Assembly: GCF_000716535.1 (NCBI RefSeq)
Contig: NZ_JNWV01000022.1
Coordinates: forward strand, 1 to 64,000
Direction of reading: 5' to 3'
Source of the DNA: Streptomyces flaveolus
GTDB lineage: Bacteria; Actinomycetota; Actinomycetes; Streptomycetales; Streptomycetaceae
DNA: 64,000 nt
The notes under the pieces are model-generated. The model saw nothing but the letters and a program-made list of their open reading frames with translations, made no database searches and was not told where the DNA came from. Positions 26,194 through 36,762 of this stretch are shown one piece after another (position 1 is the first letter of the stretch; each line of letters opens with the position of its first letter). The translations under genes were made by a program, and so were the position numbers.

Positions 26194-27708
26194 TCAGCCC
26201 TTCCCCAGGAGCAGCCGGGCCTCGCCGACCGTGATGACGGAACCGGTCACCAGCACACCGCCGCCCGCGAACTCGCCCTCCTCCTCGGCCAGCGTGATCG
26301 CGGCCTCCAGGGCGTCCGGCAGCCGCGGCTCGACCTGCACGCGCTCGTCGCCGAACACCTCGACGGCGATCGCGGCCAGCTCGTCCGCGTCCATGGCGCG
26401 ATGGCTGGAGTTCTGCGTGACGACGACCTCCGCGAAGATCGGCTCGAAGGCCTCCAGCAGCCCGCGCACGTTCTTGTCGCCGCTCGCGCCGACGACCCCG
26501 ATCAGCCGGGTGAAGTCGAACGCCTCCCGCACGGCCTCGGCGGTGGCCTCGGCGCCCGCCGGGTTGTGCGCGGCGTCCAGCACGACGGTGGGAGAACGCC
26601 GCACGACCTCCAGCCGGCCCGGGGACGACACGGCCGCGAACGCCTTGCGCACGGTGTCGATGTCCAGCGGCTCCGCACGCTGCGCGCCGACGCCGAAGAA
26701 CGCCTCCACGGCGGCGAGCGCGACGGCCGCGTTGTGCGCCTGGTGGGCGCCGTGCAGCGGGAGGTACACCTCGGGGTACTCGCCGCCGAGGCCGCGCAGT
26801 GTGAGCAGCTGCCCGCCGACCGCGACCTGCCGGGCCACGACACCGAACTCCAGCCCCTCGCGGGCGACCGTGGCGTCCACCTCGACGGCCTTCTTCAGCA
26901 GCACCTGCGCCGCGTCCACCGGCTGCTGGGCCAGGATGACGGTCGCGTCCTGCTTGATGATGCCGCTCTTCTCGCCGGCGATCTGCGCGTGCGTCTCGCC
27001 GAGCCGGTCGGTGTGGTCGAGGTCGATGGGGGTGACGACGGCGACGTCGCCGTCGATCACGTTGGTGGCGTCCCAGGATCCGCCCATGCCGACCTCGACG
27101 ACCGCGACGTCCACGGGGGCGTCCGCGAAGGCCGCGTAGGCCATGCCGGTGAGCACCTCGAAGAAGGACAGCCGGTACTCCTGCTGCCCGTCCACCATCT
27201 CGACGTACGGCTTGATGTCCTGGTACGTCTCGATGAACCGCTCGGCGGTGATCGGGGCGCCGTCCAGGCTGATCCGCTCGGTGATCGACTGCACGTGCGG
27301 GCTGGTGTAGCGGCCGGTGCGCAGCTCGAAGGCGCCGAGCAGGGCCTCGATCATGCGGGCGGTGGAGGTCTTGCCGTTCGTGCCCGTGATGTGGATCGAG
27401 GGGTACGACCGCTGGGGCTCGCCCAGCACGTCCATCAGCGCGGCGATGCGGCTGACCGAGGGCTCCAGCTTCGTCTCGCCCCAGCGGGTGGCCAGCTCCG
27501 CCTCGACCTCGCGCAGGGCCTTGTCGACTTCGGGGTCCTCGGGGCGGGCGGGTACGTCCGCCTGCGGGGAGCCGCCCTGGGTGCGCAGGGTGCGGCTGCC
27601 GGCCTCGATGACCGCGAGATCGGGGTCGCGGGTGGTCTCGGCTTCGATGATCTCGTCGAAGGAGTCGAGGGGGTCGGGGGTGTCGCTGGTGCCGGGCGCT
27701 TCGCTCAC
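26194..27708 (-). CDS. folC: Bifunctional folylpolyglutamate/dihydrofolate synthase
   Basis: 504 aa. Mur-ligase-like ATPase: P-loop HITGTNGKTSTARM near residue 110, omega-loop region TSPHVQSITERISLDG, VVEVGMGGSWDATNV and VVLDAAHNPAGAEA. It adds glutamates to folates, or glycine-side glutamate to dihydropteroate. The GTG start VSEAPGTSDTPD at 27708 is chosen. The upstream extension is Arg/Pro-rich and runs into an intergenic region, and even this start leaves an acidic N-terminal extension of about 75 residues before the family domain, as in other streptomycetes. Confidence 0.95.
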   Translation of the reverse strand: MSEAPGTSDTPDPLDSFDEIIEAETTRDPDLAVIEAGSRTLRTQGGSPQADVPARPEDPEVDKALREVEAELATRWGETKLEPSVSRIAALMDVLGEPQRSYPSIHITGTNGKTSTARMIEALLGAFELRTGRYTSPHVQSITERISLDGAPITAERFIETYQDIKPYVEMVDGQQEYRLSFFEVLTGMAYAAFADAPVDVAVVEVGMGGSWDATNVIDGDVAVVTPIDLDHTDRLGETHAQIAGEKSGIIKQDATVILAQQPVDAAQVLLKKAVEVDATVAREGLEFGVVARQVAVGGQLLTLRGLGGEYPEVYLPLHGAHQAHNAAVALAAVEAFFGVGAQRAEPLDIDTVRKAFAAVSSPGRLEVVRRSPTVVLDAAHNPAGAEATAEAVREAFDFTRLIGVVGASGDKNVRGLLEAFEPIFAEVVVTQNSSHRAMDADELAAIAVEVFGDERVQVEPRLPDALEAAITLAEEEGEFAGGGVLVTGSVITVGEARLLLGKG

Positions 27709-27854
27709 GAGGCCCAGTCTACGGAGCGGGTGCCTGCGGCGCGGCGCCGGTATGGGGTGGCTTGTCTCGCCGGCCGGCCGCGGGCCGCCCTGGGCTGGTC
27801 GCGCCCGCGCGGCGGAGCCGCATGCCGATACGGTCCCGCGTCCCTGACGGGACA

Positions 27855-27897
27855 CGCCGAGGGCCCCGGCGCCTCATCGGCGCCGGGGCCCTCGGCG
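27855..27897 (-). terminator. Strong terminator after valS
   Basis: A perfect 19-bp GC-rich stem (CGCCGAGGGCCCCGGCGCC and its complement) with a 5-base loop sits 5 bases past the valS stop. It insulates valS from folC. Confidence 0.9.
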
Positions 27898-27902
27898 ACG
27901 GC

Positions 27903-30527
27903 TCACGCCTGCGGCAGCTTCTCCAGCTGGGCCTGGATGCGGGCGATGTCCTCGTCCGCCTTGGCCAGGCGCGTGCGGATCTTGTCCACCACGTTCTCCG
28001 GGGCCTTCGCCAGGAACGCCTCGTTGCCGAGCTTGGCCGTGGCCTGGGCCTTCTCCTTCTCCGCGGCGGCCAGGTCCTTGGCCAGACGCTTGCGCTCCGC
28101 GGCGACGTCGATCGTCCCGGAGAGGTCGAGGGCCACCTCGGCGCCCGCCACCGGCAGGGTCGCCGTGGCCGTGAAGCCCTCGCCCTCCGGCTGGAGGCGG
28201 AGCAACTGGCGGATGGCGGCCTCGTGCGGGGCGAGCGGCGTGCCGTCCAGCGTCAGACGGGCCGGGACCCGCTGGCCGGGCTGGAGTCCCTGGTCGGCGC
28301 GGAAGCGGCGGACCTCGGTGATGACCGACTGGAGGGTGGAGATCTCCTGCTCGGCCGCCGCGTCCCGGAAGCCGCTGTCGGTCGGCCAGTCGGCGATGAC
28401 GACCGACTCGCCGCCGGTCAGCGTCGTCCAGAGGGTCTCGGTGACGAACGGGACCACCGGGTGCAGCAGCTTGAGGGTGACGTCCAGGACCTCGCCGAGG
28501 ACCCGCTTGGAGACCTCGGCCGGCTCGCCGCCCGCCTGGAAGACCGTCTTGGACAGCTCGACGTACCAGTCGAAGACCTCGTCCCACGCGAAGTGGAAGA
28601 GGGCGTCGGAGAGCTTGGCGAACTGGAAGTCGTCGTAGTACGCGTCGACTTCGGCGACGACGGAGTTGAGGCGGGAGAGGATCCAGCGGTCCGTGGCCGA
28701 CATGGCCGACGGGTCCGGCAGGGGGCCGTCCACCGTCGCGCCGTTCATGAGCGCGAAGCGGGTCGCGTTCCAGATCTTGTTGGCGAAGTTGCGGGAGCCC
28801 TGGACCCAGTCCTCGCCGATCGGCACGTCGACGCCCGGGTTGGCGCCGCGGGCCAGGGTGAAGCGCAGGGCGTCGGAGCCGTACTTGTCCATCCAGTCCA
28901 GCGGGTTGACCGCGTTGCCGAAGGACTTCGACATCTTCTTGCCGAACTGGTCGCGGACCATGCCGTGCAGGGCGATGGTGTGGAACGGCGGGGTGCCGTC
29001 CATCGCGTACAGGCCGAACATCATCATCCGGGCGACCCAGAAGAAGAGGATGTCGTAGCCGGTGACCAGGACGGAGTTCGGGTAGAACTTCGCGAGCGAC
29101 TCGGTCTGTTCGGGCCAGCCGAGGGTGGAGAAGGGCCACAGGCCGGAGGAGAACCAGGTGTCGAGGACGTCGGTGTCCTGGTGCCAGCCCTCGCCCGAGG
29201 GGGGCTCCTCGTCCGGGCCGACGCAGACGACCTCGCCTTCGGGGCCGTACCAGACCGGGATCCGGTGACCCCACCAGAGCTGGCGCGAGATGCACCAGTC
29301 GTGGAGGTTGTCGACCCAGTCGAAGTACCGCTTCTCCATCTCCTGCGGATGGATCTTGACCTTGCCCTCGCGGACGGCGTCGCCGGCGGCCTTGGCCAGC
29401 GGGCCGACCTTGACCCACCACTGCATGGACAGACGCGGCTCGATGGTGGTCTTGCAGCGCGAGCAGTGGCCGACGGAGTGGACGTACGGCCGCTTCTCGG
29501 CGACGATCCGGCCCTCGGCGCGCAGCGCGGCGACGATCGCCGAGCGGGCCTCCAGGCGGTCCATGCCCTGGAAGGGGCCGTGGACGGTGATGACGGCGTG
29601 CTCGTCCATCACGGTGATGGCCGGCAGGTCGCGGCGCTGGCCGATCTCGAAGTCGTTCGGGTCGTGCGCCGGGGTGACCTTGACGGCGCCGGTGCCGAAC
29701 TCGGGGTCGACGTGCGTGTCCGCGACGACCGGGATGGAGCGGTCGGTCAGCGGCAGCCTGATGAGCTTGCCGACGAGGTGCTTGTACCGCTCGTCGTCGG
29801 GGTGGACGGCGACGGCGGTGTCACCGAGCATCGTCTCGGCACGGGTGGTGGCGACGACGATGGTGTCGTCCCCCTCGCCGTACTTCATGGAGACCAGCTC
29901 GCCGTCGTCGTCCTGGTACTCGACCTCGATGTCCGAGATCGCGGTGAGACAGCGCGGGCACCAGTTGATGATGCGCTCGGCGCGGTAGATCAGCTCGTCG
30001 TCGTAGAGCTTCTTGAAGATGGTCTGGACGGCCTGGGAGAGGCCCTCGTCCATGGTGAAGCGCTCGCGCGACCAGGCGACGCCGTCGCCGAGGCGCCGCA
30101 TCTGCCCGGAGATCTGCCCGCCGGACTCGGCCTTCCACTGCCAGACCCGCTCGACGAAGGCCTCGCGGCCCAGGTCGTGCCGGGACTTGCCCTCCTTGCC
30201 CAGCTCGCGCTCGACCACGTTCTGCGTGGCGATGCCGGCGTGGTCCATGCCGGGCTGCCACAGCGTCTCGTAGCCCTGCATCCGCTTGCGGCGGGTGAGG
30301 GCGTCGATGAGCGTGTGCTCGAAGGCGTGCCCGAGGTGCAGGCTGCCCGTGACGTTCGGCGGCGGGATGACGATCGTGTACGGAGGCTTGTCGCTCTTCG
30401 CGTCCGCCTCGAAGTAGCCCCGCTCTACCCAGCGCTCGTACAGCGGCCCCTCTACATCGGCCGGCGCGTACTGGGTCGGCAGTTCGGTGTCGGGCGCGGG
30501 TGGCTGCTGCTGAGCGTTCTCGGTCAC
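27903..30527 (-). CDS. valS: Valine-tRNA ligase
   Basis: 874 aa class I synthetase. The HIGH motif is [17 protein letters not shown] (residues 64-67) and the KMSKS motif is [11 protein letters not shown] near 532. The editing domain lies between them ([20 protein letters not shown]). The C terminus carries the ValRS coiled-coil arm ([27 protein letters not shown]). It charges tRNA-Val and clears mischarged threonine. No T-box leader is visible in the 137 bp upstream, which is shared with the divergent QPG-rich gene. Confidence 0.97.
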   Translation of the reverse strand: MTENAQQQPPAPDTELPTQYAPADVEGPLYERWVERGYFEADAKSDKPPYTIVIPPPNVTGSLHLGHAFEHTLIDALTRRKRMQGYETLWQPGMDHAGIATQNVVERELGKEGKSRHDLGREAFVERVWQWKAESGGQISGQMRRLGDGVAWSRERFTMDEGLSQAVQTIFKKLYDDELIYRAERIINWCPRCLTAISDIEVEYQDDDGELVSMKYGEGDDTIVVATTRAETMLGDTAVAVHPDDERYKHLVGKLIRLPLTDRSIPVVADTHVDPEFGTGAVKVTPAHDPNDFEIGQRRDLPAITVMDEHAVITVHGPFQGMDRLEARSAIVAALRAEGRIVAEKRPYVHSVGHCSRCKTTIEPRLSMQWWVKVGPLAKAAGDAVREGKVKIHPQEMEKRYFDWVDNLHDWCISRQLWWGHRIPVWYGPEGEVVCVGPDEEPPSGEGWHQDTDVLDTWFSSGLWPFSTLGWPEQTESLAKFYPNSVLVTGYDILFFWVARMMMFGLYAMDGTPPFHTIALHGMVRDQFGKKMSKSFGNAVNPLDWMDKYGSDALRFTLARGANPGVDVPIGEDWVQGSRNFANKIWNATRFALMNGATVDGPLPDPSAMSATDRWILSRLNSVVAEVDAYYDDFQFAKLSDALFHFAWDEVFDWYVELSKTVFQAGGEPAEVSKRVLGEVLDVTLKLLHPVVPFVTETLWTTLTGGESVVIADWPTDSGFRDAAAEQEISTLQSVITEVRRFRADQGLQPGQRVPARLTLDGTPLAPHEAAIRQLLRLQPEGEGFTATATLPVAGAEVALDLSGTIDVAAERKRLAKDLAAAEKEKAQATAKLGNEAFLAKAPENVVDKIRTRLAKADEDIARIQAQLEKLPQA

Positions 30528-30664
30528 GGGGGTCAGTTTAGAGGTGTCACGGGGTGGTCCCGAAACGCCTTTGTTCTGTAACGGTGCGGCCCCCGGTGCC
30601 GTGCGGTTCCCACGCCTGGGTCAGGATGTCAGGAACGCATAAGCTTCTGGAGGGGAACCCAGGA

Positions 30665-31627
30665 ATGAGCAACAACCAGCCGGGCCCGTACGGCCAGCAG
30701 CCCCAGCAGCCGGGTCCGTACGGCCAGCAGGGGCAGCCTGGGCCGTACGGCCAGCCGGGCCCCTACGGCCAGCAGCCGCAGGCTCCCCAGCCCGGCTATG
30801 GCTACCCCCAGCAGACCCCGCCGCCCCAGCAGCCGGGCTACGGCTACCCGCAGCAGGGCGCGCCGCAGCAGCCCGGCCCGTACGGCCAGCAGCCGAACCC
30901 CTACGGGCAGCAGCAGCCCTACGGCATGCCGCAGGCACCGCAGCCGGCCGGGGGCAAGAAGAAGACGGGTCTGATCATCGGCGCGGTGGCCGTGGTGGCG
31001 GCCGTGGCGGTGGGCGCGTACTTCCTGCTCTCCGGCAGCGGCAGCGGCGGCGGCGTGGCGGACGACGGACCGCACAAGCTGACCACGCCGGCGACGGTGC
31101 TGTCCGAGTACAAGAAGTCCAAGGGCGACAGCGGCAGCATGACGGACAGCGACCTGAAGGACGCCGAGAAGTGGGGTGTGCACGACCCCAAGGACGTCAG
31201 CGCCGCGTACGAGGCCGGGGACCCGGACAATCCGCTGAGCAAGAAGGGGCTCAACTTCGGCGGTGTCTACGGCACCATCGACGACCCCGAGAAGACCGTC
31301 GACGCGATGTTCGCGTACTTCAAGTCCGAGTCGCAGAAGGACAGCGACAGCAAGGACGTCGCCCTGAAGGGCGAGCCGAAGGAGTACAAGCCGGCCGGGC
31401 TCGACGGCGCGATCCTCAAGTGCCAGCAGGCCACGGCACCCACTGGCGCGGGCAGCGGCGGACCGAAGGACGTGACGCTCACGATCTGCGTCTGGGGCGA
31501 CCACAGCACCATCGGCATGGTCATGCCGATGGACTTCGCCAACCTCGCGGCTGGCCGGGGCAGCGACCCGGCGAAGGACGCGGAACTCACCGCCAAGTTC
31601 CGCTCGCAGGTCCGCGTCAAGGCCTGA
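30665..31627 (+). CDS. QPGPYG-repeat single-pass membrane protein
   Basis: 320 aa. The first 95 residues are low complexity, built from QPGPYGQQ and QPGYGYPQQ units. A membrane helix follows (TGLIIGAVAVVAAVAVGAYFLLSG), then an extracellular domain of about 190 residues with one Cys pair (LKCQQATAP; LTICVWGDHST). This architecture is common for Streptomyces proteins of unknown role. The start MSNNQPGPYG follows GGAGGGGA. Pro/Gly/Tyr/Gln-rich tails may phase-separate or bind partners; this is speculation. Confidence 0.85.
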   Translation: MSNNQPGPYGQQPQQPGPYGQQGQPGPYGQPGPYGQQPQAPQPGYGYPQQTPPPQQPGYGYPQQGAPQQPGPYGQQPNPYGQQQPYGMPQAPQPAGGKKKTGLIIGAVAVVAAVAVGAYFLLSGSGSGGGVADDGPHKLTTPATVLSEYKKSKGDSGSMTDSDLKDAEKWGVHDPKDVSAAYEAGDPDNPLSKKGLNFGGVYGTIDDPEKTVDAMFAYFKSESQKDSDSKDVALKGEPKEYKPAGLDGAILKCQQATAPTGAGSGGPKDVTLTICVWGDHSTIGMVMPMDFANLAAGRGSDPAKDAELTAKFRSQVRVKA

Positions 31628-31646
31628 CGCGTTCCACGGCGACGAC

Positions 31647-31680
31647 GAAGGGGCCCCGGTCGGTCGACCGGGGCCCCTTC
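31647..31680. terminator. Bidirectional terminator between convergent genes
   Basis: A perfect 15-bp stem (GAAGGGGCCCCGGTC and its complement, loop GGTC) lies 19 bases after the QPG-protein stop and 19 bases after the clpX stop on the other strand. Confidence 0.9.
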
Positions 31681-31699
31681 GCGTGCGTGACGGGTGCGG

Positions 31700-32986
31700 C
31701 TACGCCGTCTTCTGCTCCCCCGAGCCCCGTCCCCGGGCGTCCCTCGGGATCAGGGTCGGGTTGACGTTGGAGAGGACCACGTCGGCGGTGATGACGACTC
31801 GGGCGACGTCCTTGCGGGACGGGACCTCGTACATCACACCCTGGAGGACCTCCTCCATGATGGCGCGCAGTCCGCGGGCGCCGGTCTGGCGGAGGATGGC
31901 CTGGTCGGCGATGGCTTCGAGGGCCTCGCGTTCGAAGTCCAGCTCCACGCCGTCGAGTTCGAAGAGGCGCTGGTACTGCTTGACGAGCGCGTTGCGGGGC
32001 TCCACCAGGATCTTCAGGAGCGCTTCGCGGTCCAGGTTGTGGACCGACGTGATCACCGGCAGACGGCCGATGAACTCCGGGATCATGCCGAACTTGACCA
32101 GGTCCTCCGGCATGACGTCCTCGAAGACGTCCTTGGACTCCAGCTCGCGCTTGGAGAGGATCGTGGCGCCGAAGCCGATGCCCTTGGCGCCGGCCCGGGC
32201 CTCGATGATCTTCTCCAGCCCGGCGAAGGCGCCGCCCACGATGAACAGCACGTTCGTCGTGTCGATCTGGATGAACTCCTGGTGGGGGTGCTTGCGGCCG
32301 CCCTGGGGCGGGACCGACGCCGTGGTGCCCTCCAGGATCTTCAGCAGGGCCTGCTGAACGCCCTCGCCCGACACGTCACGGGTGATCGACGGGTTCTCGC
32401 TCTTCCGCGCGACCTTGTCGATCTCGTCGATGTAGATGATCCCGGTCTCGGCCTTCTTGACGTCGTAGTCGGCGGCCTGGATGAGCTTGAGGAGGATGTT
32501 CTCGACGTCCTCGCCCACGTAGCCCGCCTCGGTCAGCGCCGTGGCGTCGGCGATCGCGAACGGAACGTTCAGCATGCGCGCCAGCGTCTGCGCGAGGAGC
32601 GTCTTGCCGGAGCCCGTGGGGCCCAGCAGCAGGATGTTGGACTTCGCCAGCTCGATGGCGTCGTCCCGGCCGCTCGCGCCGCCGTTCTCGCCCGCCTGGA
32701 CCCGCTTGTAGTGGTTGTACACCGCGACGGAGAGGGCCTTCTTCGCCGCCTCCTGGCCGACCACATAGCCTTCGAGGAACTCGTAGATCTCGCGGGGCTT
32801 GGGCAGTTCCTCCCAGCGCACCTCGCTGGTCTCCGCGAGCTCTTCCTCGATGATCTCGTTGCAGAGATCGATGCACTCGTCGCAGATGTACACACCGGGC
32901 CCTGCGATGAGCTTCTTGACCTGCTTCTGGCTCTTGCCGCAGAACGAGCACTTGAGCAGATCGCCGCCGTCACCGATGCGTGCCAC
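31700..32986 (-). CDS. clpX: ATP-dependent Clp protease ATPase subunit ClpX
   Basis: 428 aa. An N-terminal zinc-binding domain ([14 protein letters not shown], then [10 protein letters not shown]) precedes the AAA+ module: Walker A GPTGSGKT near residue 125, Walker [10 protein letters not shown] near 185 and the pore loop SGYVGED-like TEAGYVGED. It unfolds substrates for the ClpP peptidase encoded upstream. A 170-bp gap with a long inverted repeat separates it from clpP2, so it may have its own promoter. Confidence 0.97.
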   Translation of the reverse strand: MARIGDGGDLLKCSFCGKSQKQVKKLIAGPGVYICDECIDLCNEIIEEELAETSEVRWEELPKPREIYEFLEGYVVGQEAAKKALSVAVYNHYKRVQAGENGGASGRDDAIELAKSNILLLGPTGSGKTLLAQTLARMLNVPFAIADATALTEAGYVGEDVENILLKLIQAADYDVKKAETGIIYIDEIDKVARKSENPSITRDVSGEGVQQALLKILEGTTASVPPQGGRKHPHQEFIQIDTTNVLFIVGGAFAGLEKIIEARAGAKGIGFGATILSKRELESKDVFEDVMPEDLVKFGMIPEFIGRLPVITSVHNLDREALLKILVEPRNALVKQYQRLFELDGVELDFEREALEAIADQAILRQTGARGLRAIMEEVLQGVMYEVPSRKDVARVVITADVVLSNVNPTLIPRDARGRGSGEQKTA

Positions 32987-33088
32987 GGTGTGCTTCCCCT
33001 TCGCCTGGGAGACGCCTGGACGCTATGAGTCCAGCGGCTCCTGGTGCTGCCTTATGTCCGACGGTACCTTGCCGGGCCCGGTGTTCGG

Positions 33089-33136
33089 GCCCCCCTTGGC
33101 AGGGTTCACTTTGACGTGCACCGTGCCAAGAGGGGC
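33089..33136 (-). terminator. Inverted repeat between clpP2 and clpX
   Basis: GCCCCCCTTGGCA (33089-33101) pairs with TGCCAAGAGGGGC (33124-33136), with one mismatch and a 22-base loop. It begins 21 bases past the clpP2 stop and could be a terminator or a processing site upstream of clpX. Confidence 0.5.
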
Positions 33137-33157
33137 CGGACGTGCGTGGTTGCGCTG

Positions 33158-33823
33158 TCAGCGGACCGCGCTGTTGTTCAGCTTGCGGGTGGAGATGATC
33201 TGGTCGACGAGGCCGTACTCCAGCGCCTCCTCGGCCGTGAGGATCTTGTCCCGCTCGATGTCCTCGCGGACCTGCTCGATGGGCCGGTTCGAGTGCTTGG
33301 CCAGCATGTTCTCCAGCTGCTCACGCATCCGGGTGAACTCGTTGGCGATGATCTCCAGGTCGGAGAGCTGACCGCGGCCGGTGGAGCCGGCCGGCTGGTG
33401 GATCAGCACCCGGGAGTTCGGCAGCGCCATGCGCTTGCCGGGGGTGCCCGCGGCGAGCAGGATGGCCGCGGCGGAGGCCGCCTGGCCCATGCAGACCGTC
33501 TGGATGTCGGGCTTCACGAACTGCATCGTGTCGTAGATCGCCGTGAGGGCGGTCATGTCGCCACCGGGGCTGTTGATGTAGATCGAGATGTCCCGGTCGG
33601 GGTCCATCGACTCCAGGCACAGCAGCTGCGCCATGACGTCGTTGGCGGAGGCGTCGTCGATCTGGACGCCCAGGAAGATCACGCGCTCCTCGAAGAGCTT
33701 CGCGTACGGGTCGTACTCGCGGATGCCCTGGGAGGTGCGCTCGACGAAGCGCGGGATGACGTAGCGGCTGTCGGGGCGGGGCCCTTCGTACATGCCGCTG
33801 GCGGCGCCGGGGAAGTTGCTCAT
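33158..33823 (-). CDS. clpP2: ATP-dependent Clp protease proteolytic subunit (ClpP2)
   Basis: 221 aa. ClpP triad residues are visible: Ser in [15 protein letters not shown], His in [10 protein letters not shown] and Asp in [19 protein letters not shown]. The family block [15 protein letters not shown] is intact. The start [14 protein letters not shown] is chosen because GGTGA lies 6 bases upstream; GTG at 33832 is possible. It forms mixed tetradecamers with ClpP1, encoded 67 bp upstream in the same operon. Confidence 0.95.
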   Translation of the reverse strand: MSNFPGAASGMYEGPRPDSRYVIPRFVERTSQGIREYDPYAKLFEERVIFLGVQIDDASANDVMAQLLCLESMDPDRDISIYINSPGGDMTALTAIYDTMQFVKPDIQTVCMGQAASAAAILLAAGTPGKRMALPNSRVLIHQPAGSTGRGQLSDLEIIANEFTRMREQLENMLAKHSNRPIEQVREDIERDKILTAEEALEYGLVDQIISTRKLNNSAVR

Positions 33824-33890
33824 GGGGTTCACCGTCCTGGTGGCGTTCGGGGGGCTGGTGTCTCGGCGGTGCGTGGCGTGGCCGGACCGG

Positions 33891-34550
33891 TCAGGCACCG
33901 GTGCCGCCGCCTCCCGGAACACCCGAGGCGTGCGTGATGATCTCGTCAATGAGACCGTACTCCTTGGCCTCCTCCGGGGTGAACCAGCGGTCGCGGTCAC
34001 CGTCGCGGATGATCGTCTCGACCGTCTGGCCGGAGTGCTGCGCGGTCAGCTCCGACATGCGCTTCTTGGTGCGCATCAGGTACTCGGCCTGGATCTTGAT
34101 GTCCGAGACCGTACCGCCGAGGCCGGCGGAGCCCTGGTGCATCATGATGTCCGCGTGCGGCAGGGCGAAGCGCTTGCCGGCGGCGCCGCCGGTGAGCAGG
34201 AACTGGCCCATCGAGGCCGCCATGCCCATGGCGATGGTCACCACGTCGTTCGGGATGTACTGCATGGTGTCGTAGATCGCCATGCCGGCCGTCACCGAGC
34301 CGCCCGGGCTGTTGATGTAGAGGTAGATGTCCTTGTCCGGATCGGCGGCAAGGAGCAGCAGCTGCGCGGTGATCTTGTTGGCGATGTCGTCGTCAACCTG
34401 CTGACCGAGGAAGATGATCCGCTCGTTGAGCAGCCGGTTGTAGACCTGGTCGCCGAGGCCACCACCGATGGAAGGCTCGCCGGCGGCGGAGGGCATCAGA
34501 TTCGTCACGTATCCACCTGCTCGTCTTACGACGGCGCCGGGCCGTCTCAT
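33891..34550 (-). CDS. clpP1: ATP-dependent Clp protease proteolytic subunit (ClpP1)
   Basis: 219 aa. Catalytic Ser in [12 protein letters not shown], His in [12 protein letters not shown] and Asp in [21 protein letters not shown]; also [19 protein letters not shown]. The usual HQP after the catalytic His is HQG. The start [14 protein letters not shown] follows AAGG and gives 219 aa, the length I recall for S. coelicolor ClpP1. A GTG at 34508 ([11 protein letters not shown]) also has a good ribosome site. First gene of the clpP1-clpP2 operon; a ClgR-box match lies 62 bp upstream. Confidence 0.95.
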   Translation of the reverse strand: MRRPGAVVRRAGGYVTNLMPSAAGEPSIGGGLGDQVYNRLLNERIIFLGQQVDDDIANKITAQLLLLAADPDKDIYLYINSPGGSVTAGMAIYDTMQYIPNDVVTIAMGMAASMGQFLLTGGAAGKRFALPHADIMMHQGSAGLGGTVSDIKIQAEYLMRTKKRMSELTAQHSGQTVETIIRDGDRDRWFTPEEAKEYGLIDEIITHASGVPGGGGTGA

Positions 34551-34611
34551 TGTTCTGCCTTTCATGGACCCTAACGCGACGTTCCCTTCGGGGAATCCCG
34601 GTAAGTGAGCT

Positions 34612-34625
34612 GTTCGCTGTCAGCG
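34612..34625. promoter_or_regulatory. ClgR-type operator upstream of clpP1
   Basis: GTTCGCTGTCAGCG fits GTTCGC-N5-GCG, the consensus described for ClgR, the activator of clpP1P2, clpC and lon in Streptomyces. It lies 62-75 bp before the clpP1 start, a usual activator position. Confidence 0.75.
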
Positions 34626-34739
34626 CAGGTCGCTCCACGGGGGCGCCGGGGAATGCCCGGGACCACGCTCCGCGCGGGCCGGCACGCCCCGTACGGCGCC
34701 GCCGGGGAAGGCGGCGGGGGTCGGGTGCCGGGGAAGGCA

Positions 34740-34770
34740 ACGGGCCCCGGGGGAAGCCCCCAGGGCCCGT
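34740..34770 (-). terminator. Terminator after tig
   Basis: ACGGGCCC pairs with GGGCCCGT and GGGGG with CCCCC across one mismatch, loop AAG. It lies 33 bases past the tig stop. Confidence 0.8.
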
Positions 34771-34802
34771 CGTACGTGCCTTACAGGCGCCGTAGGGCCG
34801 GC

Positions 34803-36191
34803 TCAGCCCTCGGTCTTCTCCTCGGCGGAGTCGGACGCCTCGGCGGCCTCGGCCTCGGCCGGCGCCTCCTCGGTCTCCTCCTCGTCGTCCAGGTTGACGA
34901 TCTCGCCGTTGGTGTCCTTCACCGTGGCGGACTCGACCACGACGGCCAGGGCCTTGCCGCGGGCGACCTCGCCGACCAGGAGCGGCACCTGGCCGCCCTC
35001 GACGACGGCCTGGGCGAACTGGTCGGGGGACATGCCGGAGGAGGCCGCACGCCGCATGAGGTGCTCGGTGAGCTCCTCCTGGTTGACGTTGAGGTTCTCC
35101 TTCTTGACCAGCTCGTCGAGGACGAACTGGGTCTTGATGCCCTTGACCGCGGCCTCGCGGGTCTCGGTCTCGAACTCCTCGGCGGTCTTGCCCTGGATCT
35201 CGAGGTACTTGTCGAGGGTGAGACCCATCTGGGCGAGCTGGTGGTGCTCGAGGTTGTGCTTGCGGGTGTTGATCTCGTCCTCGAGGAGCTTCTCGGGAAC
35301 CGGGACCTCCACCAGCTCCAGCAGCTTCTCCAGGACGCGCTCCTGGGCCTGCGTGGCCTGGTCGAACTGCTTCATGTTGGTGAGGCGCTTGCGGCTGTCG
35401 GCCTTCAGCTCCTCCAGGGTGTCGAACTCGGAGGCCAGCTGCGCGAACTCGTCGTCCAGCGCGGGCAGTTCACGGGCGGCGACCTGGGTGACCTTGACGG
35501 TGACCTCGGCCTCCTTGCCCGCGGCGGAGCCGCCCTTCAGCTCGGAGGTGAAGGTGGCCTCCTCACCGGCGGACAGGCCCTTGACGGCGTCGTCGATGCC
35601 GTCCAGCAGCTCGCCGGAGCCGATGGTGTAGGAGACGCCGTTGGCGATGCCGTCCTCCAGCACCTCGCCGTCGACCTTGGCCTCCAGGTCGATGGTGACG
35701 ACGTCGCCGTCCTCGGCGGCACGCTCGACGGGAGAGGTCGACGCGAAGCGCTCACGCAGCTGCTCCACGGACTTCTCGACGTCCTCGTCCGTCACCTCGA
35801 CGGCGTCGACCTCGACCTCGATACCGGAGTAGTCCGGGATCTCCAGGGTCGGACGGATGTCGACCTCGGCGGTGAAGTTCAGCGTCTCGCCGTCCTTCAG
35901 CTCGGTGATGTCGACCTCGGGCTGGCCCAGCGGGCTCAGCTCGGCCTCGTTGACCGCCTCGGTGTAGAACTTGGGCAGCGCGTCGTTGACGGCCTCCTCC
36001 AGCACCGCACCGCGGCCGAACCGCTGGTCGATCACGCGGGCCGGGATCTTGCCCTTGCGGAAGCCCTTCACCGTGACCTGCTGGTTGATCTTCTTGTACG
36101 CCGCGTCGAGGCTGTCCTTGAGCTCCTCGAAGGGCACCTCGACAGTGAGCCGAACCCGGGTCGGGTTCAGGGTCTCCACGGCGCTCTTCAC
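34803..36191 (-). CDS. tig: Trigger factor
   Basis: 462 aa ribosome-associated chaperone and prolyl isomerase. The N-terminal ribosome-binding signature is [19 protein letters not shown] (GFRxGKxP). A FKBP-like domain follows at about 150-240 ([16 protein letters not shown]), then the helical C-terminal arms. The acidic tail ([21 protein letters not shown]) is typical of actinomycetes. The GTG start [13 protein letters not shown] follows AAGGAG. It neighbours the clp genes, linking folding and proteolysis. Confidence 0.96.
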   Translation of the reverse strand: MKSAVETLNPTRVRLTVEVPFEELKDSLDAAYKKINQQVTVKGFRKGKIPARVIDQRFGRGAVLEEAVNDALPKFYTEAVNEAELSPLGQPEVDITELKDGETLNFTAEVDIRPTLEIPDYSGIEVEVDAVEVTDEDVEKSVEQLRERFASTSPVERAAEDGDVVTIDLEAKVDGEVLEDGIANGVSYTIGSGELLDGIDDAVKGLSAGEEATFTSELKGGSAAGKEAEVTVKVTQVAARELPALDDEFAQLASEFDTLEELKADSRKRLTNMKQFDQATQAQERVLEKLLELVEVPVPEKLLEDEINTRKHNLEHHQLAQMGLTLDKYLEIQGKTAEEFETETREAAVKGIKTQFVLDELVKKENLNVNQEELTEHLMRRAASSGMSPDQFAQAVVEGGQVPLLVGEVARGKALAVVVESATVKDTNGEIVNLDDEEETEEAPAEAEAAEASDSAEEKTEG

Positions 36192-36388
36192 GGTTCGGTC
36201 TCCTTGTGGCTGACTTCTCGGGTTCTGCCGGAGCCCGATGGGTCCGGCCGATTTCGCCGCCCGGAGGAGTTCGTAGGCCGTGAGGGCCGGGACACACGGG
36301 CGCGCAGCTTGCATAGTAACCGCAGCCGGTCAGCGCCCCAAAAGGCGATCATCACGACGTCACTGAGCCGGACGTCACGAGCCGGTGG

Positions 36389-36462
36389 TCGGGGTGGCGG
36401 GATTTGAACCCACGGCCTTCCGCTCCCAAAGCGGACGCGCTACCAAGCTGCGCCACACCCCG
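36389..36462 (-). tRNA. tRNA-Pro(UGG)
   Basis: A cloverleaf on the minus strand: acceptor CGGGGTG/CACCCCG, anticodon loop TTTGGGA with anticodon TGG, T arm GTGGGTTCAAATCCCGC. 74 nt; CCA is not encoded. Confidence 0.95.
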
Positions 36463-36622
36463 TCTGGTGCGACACGTAGGGTACATGCCTCGGCCCGATC
36501 CGTCGGCCGCATTCTCCGAGGCGGGACGCGCGGTGCCGCGTCGCCCTACTCGTTGGCCCCGACGGCGGGCGACCCGCTACGATGCCTTCAGTGCCGCGGT
36601 CGCCGACCTGCGGCGCACTGCT

Positions 36623-36693
36623 GCGGGCGTAGCTCAATGGTAGAGCCCTAGTCTTCCAAACTAGCTACGCGGGTTCGATTCCCGTCGCCCGCT
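36623..36693 (+). tRNA. tRNA-Gly(UCC), AICE integration target
   Basis: Acceptor GCGGGCG/CGCCCGC, anticodon stem CTAGT/ACTAG with loop CTTCCAA (anticodon TCC), T arm GCGGGTTCGATTCCCGT. 71 nt. Its 3' half from 36652 is part of the 69-bp att repeat, so the element carries a copy that rebuilds the gene on integration. Confidence 0.95.
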
Positions 36694-36720
36694 CTGGATG
36701 CCGAAGGCCCAGGTGAGAGG
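36652..36720. repeat. attL, 69-bp core repeat
   Basis: Identical to 46424-46492. It runs from TCTTCCAAACTAGC in the anticodon loop through the tRNA 3' end and into the left arm of the tRNA terminator hairpin (AAGGCCCAGGTGAGAGG). Confidence 0.95.
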
Positions 36721-36744
36721 GTGTTTTCCTCTCCCTGGGCCTTC
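36702..36744 (+). terminator. tRNA-Gly terminator rebuilt by the element
   Basis: GAAGGCCCAGGTGAGAGG (in the att core) pairs with element sequence CCTCTCCCTGGGCCTTC, with one base missing from the stem. It sits between tRNA-Gly and the int stop. Confidence 0.75.
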
Positions 36745-36762
36745 TGCCGTCACGGGGGTCGA

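Noticed and set aside
30528..30664. A T-box leader for valS
   Set aside because: The gap is 137 bp, shared with a divergent gene, and I see no T-box sequence or specifier loop.
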